From positions 17,062 through 81,061 of the forward strand of contig CALEKA010000120.1 in NCBI GenBank assembly GCA_937898715.1: 64,000 nt of DNA, in the 5' to 3' direction. The notes under the pieces were generated by a model. It searched no databases, had not been told where the DNA came from, and saw only the letters and a list, made by a program, of their open reading frames with translations. The position numbers and the translations under genes are program-made. This document shows positions 58,678 through 64,000 of the stretch, piece after piece (position 1 is the stretch's first letter; each line of letters starts with the position of its first letter). Source of the DNA: an uncultured Prevotella sp. (GTDB lineage Bacteria > Bacteroidota > Bacteroidia > Bacteroidales > Bacteroidaceae).

Positions 58678-59343
58678 TTATTTTGAATAATCTCTTGCCA
58701 CGCGGGCTATGGTCTGAACTATGACTCGGTCTTCAAAAGCATCACCAATAGCGGCAAACTTCCAATTGCCATTGTGCCTGTAAAGTTTACCCATAATTAA
58801 AGCTCGTTTGCCAACACATTCCGTTTTAGTTGCCACGTCGTATTGTGCAAAGATTTGTTTGGGCGCTTTATCTGGAGTTCCCTCAAACATACGAATCGAA
58901 GCATAGGGAATTCCAGAGAAATCGCCACTATACTCATTGTTGTTATAGATGTTGAGAAAGAAAACGATAGAGTTTACGTTCAAGCTCACACGATTCAAAT
59001 CAACCGTTATAATCTCATTGTCAAGACCGTCATCACCATTTTGGTCACCATGTATATCGTCGCCTGTGTGATGCAAAGCGTGGTCATTAGAGTCTAATTT
59101 TCCCTGTGGCAATTTGCCTCTAAAGTTATACAAGGGTGACCATATGTGATCCACCACATTGCCTGCTGCGTCAAACATCATGCAGCTAAGGTCTAAGTCT
59201 ACGTCGACAACGTGAGTTGAAAGGCCGAAGAATCTTTTTTCGACGATAGCCCCCCAGTTGCAGCCCACACAGAAGTTGGTCAACTTCGTTCCGCTCTCTT
59301 TTTCAAGATTGATGCGCTGTCCCTTTTCAAGTCTTATAGCCAT
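58678..59343 (-). CDS. TerD-family protein (TerZ-like)
   Basis: A 221-residue TerD-domain protein starting at ATG 59343 ('AIRLEKGQRINLEKE'); the frame is open to 59397 but the extra residues overlap the preceding gene and lack family pattern. It shows 'NFCVGCNWGAIV', the calcium-binding-type 'VDVDLDLSCMMFDAAGNVVD', an acidic insert 'GDDIHGDQNGDDGLDNEIITVDLNRV' and the C-terminal 'ALIMGKLYRHNGNWKFAAIGDAF'. Its 'VDLDLSC' pattern, rather than 'DLDAS', is closer to TerZ. The acidic loop probably binds calcium. Confidence 0.9.
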   Translation of the reverse strand: MAIRLEKGQRINLEKESGTKLTNFCVGCNWGAIVEKRFFGLSTHVVDVDLDLSCMMFDAAGNVVDHIWSPLYNFRGKLPQGKLDSNDHALHHTGDDIHGDQNGDDGLDNEIITVDLNRVSLNVNSIVFFLNIYNNNEYSGDFSGIPYASIRMFEGTPDKAPKQIFAQYDVATKTECVGKRALIMGKLYRHNGNWKFAAIGDAFEDRVIVQTIARVARDYSK

Positions 59344-59353
59344 AAGCGTATTT

Positions 59354-60031
59354 TTATTTTGTACCTGATGTCCACTTGAAATTCCACCCATACGCACTAT
59401 CGCATGCAGAGTGGTTCTTATGGAACGTTGATAATTTCTTTACTTCTAACATATTTCCGTTTGTACTGATTTCAGCAGTCACACAGAATCGTCCTTTTTC
59501 TTCGGTCTGATCAAGGTTTACCAACACGCATGACTGTCCGCCAACCTTAATTTCCAGTTTTGCATCCGTTTTGTACCAATGTGGAACGCCACGCCATATA
59601 AAGGCATAGACATACAATTTCTTAACGTCCTTAAGTCCCTTCGGATTCACGTAGATTCTCTCACATGACGTTTCCTTGTTTCCACGATCGTCGCCTTGAT
59701 GCCAAATATACGGGAATTGGGTAAAGCACCCTTGTTTCGTCGGAATATTCTGGGGACCACCGCGCTTGCTGAATTGAATGGGGTCAATCAAACTCTTTGT
59801 GCCATCCTGCATCTCATAGTAGATGCCCAGATCCAAATCCTCGTCACCAATAAAGATGCTTCTCAAGAAATGCGCAACTTTATCATATTGAGTACGAATG
59901 AAGTTTCTTCTTTCTCGCATCTCAATAAACGTCCATCTCAGTTCAATGACAATTCCGTTTGACAGCGAATTGGGCGTTGATCTTGACCAATCAACATAAG
60001 TGGTATCACCATATTTCTCTAAACTAATCAT
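59354..60031 (-). CDS. TerA-like tellurium-resistance protein
   Basis: A 225-residue protein resembling the TerA family: 'IVIELRWT', 'DLDLGIYYEMQDGTKSLIDPIQF' (the DLDLG motif of the TerD/TerA fold), 'YIWHQGDDRGNKETSCERIYVNPKGLKDVKKLYVYAFIWRG' and the C-terminal 'DSAYGWNFKWTSGTK', which matches the 'ayGWgl.W..G.K' end of TerA. Biochemical activity is not known. It is 10 bases upstream of the TerZ-like gene. Confidence 0.8.
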   Translation of the reverse strand: MISLEKYGDTTYVDWSRSTPNSLSNGIVIELRWTFIEMRERRNFIRTQYDKVAHFLRSIFIGDEDLDLGIYYEMQDGTKSLIDPIQFSKRGGPQNIPTKQGCFTQFPYIWHQGDDRGNKETSCERIYVNPKGLKDVKKLYVYAFIWRGVPHWYKTDAKLEIKVGGQSCVLVNLDQTEEKGRFCVTAEISTNGNMLEVKKLSTFHKNHSACDSAYGWNFKWTSGTK

Positions 60032-60071
60032 AGACTCTAATCTTTACATCATGGAATGTTGTTAACCCTCA

Positions 60072-60752
60072 CTACATGAATTTTGATGCGTATTTACGGC
60101 AAATAGGTTCCAGCCCGTCCTTGTGTGCTTCGCCTACAGCCTGGAATTTCCACTCTGAATCGCGACGATACAGACGACCGAACTCAACGCCCTTGTCTGT
60201 AGAGAAATCTTCGTCAAGGTCGTATCGGCATATCACCTCGCCATTCACAGCATTTTTTATCTGTATGTAGGCATCACGAACCTGACCGAAGTTATACTTC
60301 ATTCGGGGAGCGAGACGAGGGTCGTTGGCATCAGACTGACTCCAATAGATGCTGGCAGTGAAAAGGATTTCTTTGACGTGAGGAGAGGTCCTGGTCAAGT
60401 CAACCTCTATTTCTTCATTACCTTCGCCCGTATTATCGTCATCATCGCCAAGGTCGTCTATCGAGCCCAGAACGCTTTTGTCTACAGAGATAGGGCGCAT
60501 CACAGGATCACCATTTTTATCATAAAGCGGATTGCCATTGTCGTCCAATGCCTGCACTTTATTAGGAGAACCATAGAAGACAAAATCACATTCGTTTTCT
60601 ATCTGTCCGTTACTTCCCAACAAAAATGTAGATGCATCCAAGTCGTATGGAGGTTGGGCATTTGGATTTACCTTCCAACCCATCTCTACCTTCAAACGGG
60701 TAAGTCCAGCTTCTATTTCAACTCGCTGTCCTTTTATCAAATTAATTGCCAT
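60072..60752 (-). CDS. TerD-family protein (copy 2)
   Basis: A 226-residue TerD-domain protein. Features are 'INLIKGQRVEIEAGLTRLKVEMGWKVNP', the calcium-binding 'PYDLDASTFLLGSNGQIE', the acidic stretch 'SIDDLGDDDDNTGEGNEEIEVDLTRTSP' and the C-terminal 'EFGRLYRRDSEWKFQAVGEAHKDGLEPICRKY'. The acidic residues of both segments are those that bind calcium in characterised TerD proteins. It is 6 bases from the TerD gene upstream and is a likely tandem duplicate of it. Confidence 0.92.
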   Translation of the reverse strand: MAINLIKGQRVEIEAGLTRLKVEMGWKVNPNAQPPYDLDASTFLLGSNGQIENECDFVFYGSPNKVQALDDNGNPLYDKNGDPVMRPISVDKSVLGSIDDLGDDDDNTGEGNEEIEVDLTRTSPHVKEILFTASIYWSQSDANDPRLAPRMKYNFGQVRDAYIQIKNAVNGEVICRYDLDEDFSTDKGVEFGRLYRRDSEWKFQAVGEAHKDGLEPICRKYASKFM

Positions 60753-60758
60753 TAGTTA

Positions 60759-61331
60759 TTATGCGAATTGTTTTGCGTATTTGTTGACCAAGGCTTTCAT
60801 GCCACCTTTATTGCCATTGCCGATAGCCTCAAACTTCCATTCACCATTATGACGGTAAAGACGCCCAAACTCTACTGCTGTTTCGACCGAGAAGTCCTCG
60901 TCCAAATCATAACGGGCAATTTCGGTATTAGTCTTGGCATCATATATGCGTATATACGAGTTGCGCACCTGTCCGAAATTCTGACGGCGTTCATCTGCTT
61001 TATAGATAGTAGCCGTGAAGATAATCTCTTGGATTTGCGGGTTAACCTTTGTCAAGTCCACATTCAGAGTCTCATCGTCTCCGCCATCGCTGTTGCCACC
61101 AGTCAAGTCGTCACCAGTAGATTCTACCGAACCATCAGGCGATTTCTGATTGCCGTAGAAGACGAAAAACTCCTGCTTGGGAATCTCTCCGTTTCCACCC
61201 AGCATAAATGCAGAAGCATCCAAGTCGAAATCATAGCCAGAACCCTCATTCGGATCCCAACCCAATCCTACACCTACAAGGGAAAGTCCCTTGTCCATAC
61301 TTATGCGTTGTCCTTTTTCGAGATTAATCAT
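60759..61331 (-). CDS. TerD-family protein (copy 1)
   Basis: A 190-residue canonical TerD protein, first gene of the cluster. 'LVGVGLGWDPNEGSGYDFDLDASAFMLGGNGEI' contains the calcium-binding DLDAS segment, followed by 'TGDDLTGGNSDGGDDETLNVDLTKVNPQIQEIIFTATIY' and 'EFGRLYRHNGEWKFEAIGNGNKGGMKALVNKY'. Its length is the usual one for TerD. The name of the family comes from tellurite resistance, but in anaerobes these proteins are more likely to act in envelope or phage-stress responses (inference from family literature). Confidence 0.94.
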   Translation of the reverse strand: MINLEKGQRISMDKGLSLVGVGLGWDPNEGSGYDFDLDASAFMLGGNGEIPKQEFFVFYGNQKSPDGSVESTGDDLTGGNSDGGDDETLNVDLTKVNPQIQEIIFTATIYKADERRQNFGQVRNSYIRIYDAKTNTEIARYDLDEDFSVETAVEFGRLYRHNGEWKFEAIGNGNKGGMKALVNKYAKQFA

Positions 61332-61694
61332 AATGAAAAGATTTAAATTAATATGTTCTTTATTTCGATTGCAAATTTCGCTATCATGATCAATATTACC
61401 TTAAAATCACGAATGTTGCAGTCATAATATTGTGTGGAAATAGCAGTTTTATTGCAAGGTTGCAAGGCAGATGTACATTGTCCTTATTGAATGTCGGATC
61501 ATTTGCACATATATATGCACTTCGCGTGTTATGGCGAAGGAAAGTCAGAAATGTAACATAATCTATCTCTATCCATATAGTATTCGCGCTGATATAGAAT
61601 ATTGTAAAAGAATATGCTACATTTTCAAATATTCTGTACCTTTGCACGCATAAAACGTATTCATCATAGGTAATCTATCCTAATAAAGTTCATC
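61332..61694. other. Divergent intergenic region
   Basis: 363 bases between the start of the Ter cluster (minus) and the surface protein gene (plus). It is A/T-rich. The only convincing element is the plus-strand -7 box TACCTTTG at 61637-61644 preceding the surface protein gene. No consensus TAnnTTTG box is seen for the Ter cluster, so that cluster may use another sigma factor. 'TTGCAAGGTTGCAAGG' is a short direct repeat at 61456-61471. No gene is seen. Confidence 0.5.
61637..61644 (+). promoter_or_regulatory. -7 box of the GLUG-like surface protein gene
   Basis: TACCTTTG matches TAnnTTTG exactly, 50 bases before the start codon. A -33 TTG at standard spacing is not evident. Confidence 0.55.
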
Positions 61695-63512
61695 ATGATT
61701 AGTTATTCAAAGTCGATAGTAGCATTAGGGCTGATGATATTGCTCAATGCGAATGGTGTGTTGGCTGCAAATGCCGGAAGCACGGCGAGCGTGGAAATCA
61801 CCAATGCGGACGATAATTTAGCAAAACTAGCAGTATCGTTCCCGCAGTATACTTACCGTTACAACACGGAAAACTATCAATCGTTTGTGCAGCCCGCGCC
61901 CGTTGGCAACGTGGAGGGTGAGACACCAACTATAACCACTACAAATGCTGAAGTGGTGACTATTAATGACAATACCATAACGCTGACGGGAAAGACCGGC
62001 GTAGCAGGTGTGACATACACATATCCCGCGACCGACAGCCATGCAGAGACAACAGCCTTCTACTCTGTAATTGTCACTGCAGCTGAGCCAACGCTTGTAG
62101 GCACGGCAAGCGAGTGGAACAATGTGGTAAGCAAAGGAGACAACTGCGCAAACATAAAGCTCACGAGCGACATCACTCTTGATGCCGACAGTAAGACATT
62201 CGACCATTTTAGCGGCATCATCGACGGCGATGGTCACACCATTACCATCGACATCAACAACAGTGCAGAAAGTGCAGGATTTATAACATGGTCTAATGGC
62301 GCATATATAAAGAACTTGCGGGTTGCAGGGAAAATCACAAACAATTATAACTATTCACACTTAGGAGGTTTCATAGGATGCACTGAATCATCGAATTGGG
62401 GAACACAATTTGTTGAAACCGTGATAGAGAACTGTGTGTCAAGTGTCGAAATCACATGTAACTCAGATAATGCACGTGTCGGAGGATTCATTGGTACGGC
62501 TCAGAATGCCTTCACTATCAAAAGTTGCCAATTCGATGGTAAGATTATAAGTGGTGCAGACTATGGCAGATTCGTATGCGACAATTGGGATCCTGTAGGC
62601 ACATACTACAAAAGCACAATCACGCGCTGTCTGTCGACGGGCTACATAGAAGGCAGCAGTGCGTATGGCTGCAAGGGCAGCATAAACGAAGATGTGTATG
62701 TTGTCGACAATAAGACCGAAGACCTTCGTGATGATGCAAAAGTATTGTCTGCGGACGATGATGTGCTTGATGGCACGTTCTGTTATAAAGTGCTCAACAG
62801 CAACATTGCTGGCGGTCCGTGGAAGCAGCATATCGGCTATGAACAGTATCCGTCTTTAACAAGCAAATATGTTATAAAAGCAGCTTCCAACGTATATCCC
62901 AACATCTCTGTGAAAGCAAACAGCCTATTGACCATGGCATTGCCCATATCTATATCCACCAAAGCCAATTCCTTACAGGAGAATGTGAAAGTTTACACCG
63001 TCGCTGGCACAGAAGGCGATGTACTGCAGCTTGAAGAGTTTACAAAGGATGAGATCCCAGCAGGATTGCCAGTGATTCTCTACAACACGTCAAGCAGTGA
63101 CGTTAGTTACTATGCACGCTTATTATATATAGCTTACTACAACGACGAGCAGACCGACAATCCCCTCCAGACGGTGTATTTCTCTGGCAACGAAAATAAT
63201 ACGTTTTATGCCCCTGCTGGAAGTTATGTGCTTCAGAAGAAGGCAGGCAGCAACCTCCCTGCATTTTATAAGGTGAAGAATGATAATCAGATAAAGATAG
63301 CACAGTTCAGATGCTATCTGAAAGTTTCGTCAGCAAATGCCGTTCCCTGCTTCTATCTGCCCACAGGCAACACTACTGGCATTAGCTCCGTGGAGAGCAA
63401 CAACGCCTTCGATGGTGACGGCAAGATATACGATCTCAGCGGACGCCGCGTGAACAAGATGCAGAAGGGAATCGTCTACATCATCGGCGGACACAAAGTG
63501 ATGGTGAAGTAA
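61695..63512 (+). CDS. GLUG-like secreted surface protein
   Basis: A 605-residue exported protein. Signal peptide residues 1-24 (ends 'GVLAAN'), then a beta-rich region containing 'IDGDGHTITIDINNSAESAGFITWSNGAYIKNLRVAGKI', 'LGGFIGCTESSN' and 'ARVGGFIGTAQNAFTIKSCQF', which resembles GLUG motifs and a right-handed beta-helix, as in gut-bacterial adhesins. The C-terminus 'IYDLSGRRVNKMQKGIVYIIGGHKVMVK' is the tail shared by many Prevotella exported proteins, probably a secretion or sorting signal. The same tail type ends the C10 peptidase at 17-19 kb. It has its own promoter and is divergent from the Ter cluster. Confidence 0.78.
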   Translation: MISYSKSIVALGLMILLNANGVLAANAGSTASVEITNADDNLAKLAVSFPQYTYRYNTENYQSFVQPAPVGNVEGETPTITTTNAEVVTINDNTITLTGKTGVAGVTYTYPATDSHAETTAFYSVIVTAAEPTLVGTASEWNNVVSKGDNCANIKLTSDITLDADSKTFDHFSGIIDGDGHTITIDINNSAESAGFITWSNGAYIKNLRVAGKITNNYNYSHLGGFIGCTESSNWGTQFVETVIENCVSSVEITCNSDNARVGGFIGTAQNAFTIKSCQFDGKIISGADYGRFVCDNWDPVGTYYKSTITRCLSTGYIEGSSAYGCKGSINEDVYVVDNKTEDLRDDAKVLSADDDVLDGTFCYKVLNSNIAGGPWKQHIGYEQYPSLTSKYVIKAASNVYPNISVKANSLLTMALPISISTKANSLQENVKVYTVAGTEGDVLQLEEFTKDEIPAGLPVILYNTSSSDVSYYARLLYIAYYNDEQTDNPLQTVYFSGNENNTFYAPAGSYVLQKKAGSNLPAFYKVKNDNQIKIAQFRCYLKVSSANAVPCFYLPTGNTTGISSVESNNAFDGDGKIYDLSGRRVNKMQKGIVYIIGGHKVMVK

Positions 63513-63548
63513 AAACGGATGACATTGAATATGATAAGCAGAAATGTT

Positions 63549-63689
63549 ATGAAAAAGAAATATATATCACCTCGTATTATGGTGGTGGAAATGGAATCGG
63601 CTGCAATATTGGCAACCTCAAGCACAGACACTGATCCCAAAATCAACGTCAGCGAAGAATGGGCTGACGAAGACGGCGAAGTGCTTTAG
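63549..63689 (+). CDS. 46-residue companion peptide of the surface protein
   Basis: A short open frame of 46 codons (ATG 63549, TAG 63687-63689), starting 36 bases after the surface protein's stop. The start 'MKKKYISPRIMVVEMESAAIL' region and the acidic C-terminal 'EEWADEDGEVL' are typical of the small proteins that follow many Prevotella surface or starch-binding genes. Such genes are usually missed by automatic annotation. An upstream in-frame ATG at 63531 would add six residues. The function is unknown. Confidence 0.7.
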   Translation: MKKKYISPRIMVVEMESAAILATSSTDTDPKINVSEEWADEDGEVL

Positions 63690-63769
63690 AAGAGACCCTA
63701 TCGTAATAGGCAACTCGGATTTGCCATGAGCCGGTTGAAGATCCGTTCCTACTAAATCCGAAAACTTAC

Positions 63770-63931
63770 GCGTTGGCGGAATTGGTAAACGAGGTGACAA
63801 GTTAACAGGTGAACAAGTAAGTTTGTAGACTCCAATCGTTCTCGTTTTTAACGAAACATGCAGCCTATGACCTATTTACCCGTTAACTTGTCAACTTGTT
63901 TACCCGTTAACTAAGAATTCCGCCAACGGGT
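63770..63931 (-). mobile_element. MITE-like element, copy 3 (162 bp, inverted)
   Basis: It has the same ends as copies 1 and 2 but in the opposite orientation (GCGTTGGCGG at the left, CCGCCAACGGGT at the right). The flanks are AAAACTTAC (63761-63769) and AAAACTTAG (63932-63940), a 9-base target duplication with one mismatch. It follows the 46-residue peptide gene by 80 bases. Confidence 0.85.
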
Positions 63932-64000
63932 AAAACTTAGATAGCTTATCCCAACTTTCACACCTATCATCCCATTCTTATAGCTATCACGGTAGACCCG

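Noticed and set aside
50678..61331. Calling the Ter cluster a tellurite resistance operon
   Set aside because: The family name is historical; there is no TerC or TerB in the window, and the kinase/phosphatase/VWA content points to signalling, so resistance is not claimed.

Overview
The window looks like a chromosomal segment of a Bacteroidales bacterium, most likely a Prevotella-type organism. The reasons are repeated -7 boxes of the form TAnnTTTG with an upstream TTG about 20 bases away, the lack of strong Shine-Dalgarno sequences, the leuA-leuC-leuD-leuB and mreBCD-mrdA-rodA operons, a C10 (streptopain-like) peptidase, a BACON domain, and surface proteins ending in a 'YDLSGRR ... GxxIxxGxKVxVK' tail. 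No rRNA, tRNA, CRISPR array or complete insertion sequence was seen.

Layout. 0-5.4 kb: EamA transporter, nitroreductase, FMN-binding polyferredoxin, aroB, a thioesterase and a charged lipoprotein, all on the minus strand. 5.5-11.1 kb: a GH123-like secreted glycosidase, a RelE/XRE toxin-antitoxin pair, a two-subunit chromate-type transporter and a DUF4160/DUF2442 pair. 11.2-16.5 kb: the leucine operon, preceded by a leader peptide and a mutually exclusive antiterminator/terminator (a leucine attenuator), with a short transposon-like palindrome inserted between the terminator and leuA. 16.5-26.5 kb (minus): a DUF1934-like protein, a C10 peptidase, a GYxxGY membrane protein, rodA, mrdA, mreD, mreC, mreB and an IMP-cyclohydrolase-only PurH. 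26.7-30.9 kb (minus): an Rpn nuclease, gpsA and lysS, with a very repetitive gpsA-lysS spacer.

31.2-47.9 kb is the most unusual part. Two nearly identical copies of a roughly 525-base sequence, in direct orientation, bracket a plus-strand gene set: a small secreted protein, a LytTR regulator, two FHA proteins, an acidic protein with EF-hand-like loops, a caspase-like peptidase, a PP2C phosphatase, a kinase-DUF805-MORN fusion, a lipoprotein, a kinase-BACON fusion with a C-terminal membrane anchor, a DnaJ-type zinc-finger protein, a PPC-domain protein, a TPR protein and a TPR-CHAT peptidase. The set joins cytoplasmic phospho-signalling parts (kinase, phosphatase, FHA readers) to exported caspase-fold peptidases.

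48.1-61.3 kb (minus) is a second phospho-signalling cluster of the Ter type: two TerD proteins, a TerA-like protein, a TerZ-like TerD protein, three TerY-type VWA proteins (one with zinc ribbons), an AIM24-family protein, a PP2C phosphatase, a kinase with a zinc ribbon, small membrane proteins and proteins of unknown function. 61.7-63.7 kb holds a GLUG-like surface protein and a 46-residue companion peptide.

Three copies of a 161-162 base element with terminal inverted repeats and 9-base target duplications lie at 3.1, 10.9 and 63.8 kb. Other intergenic regions are crowded with palindromes and short tandem repeats.
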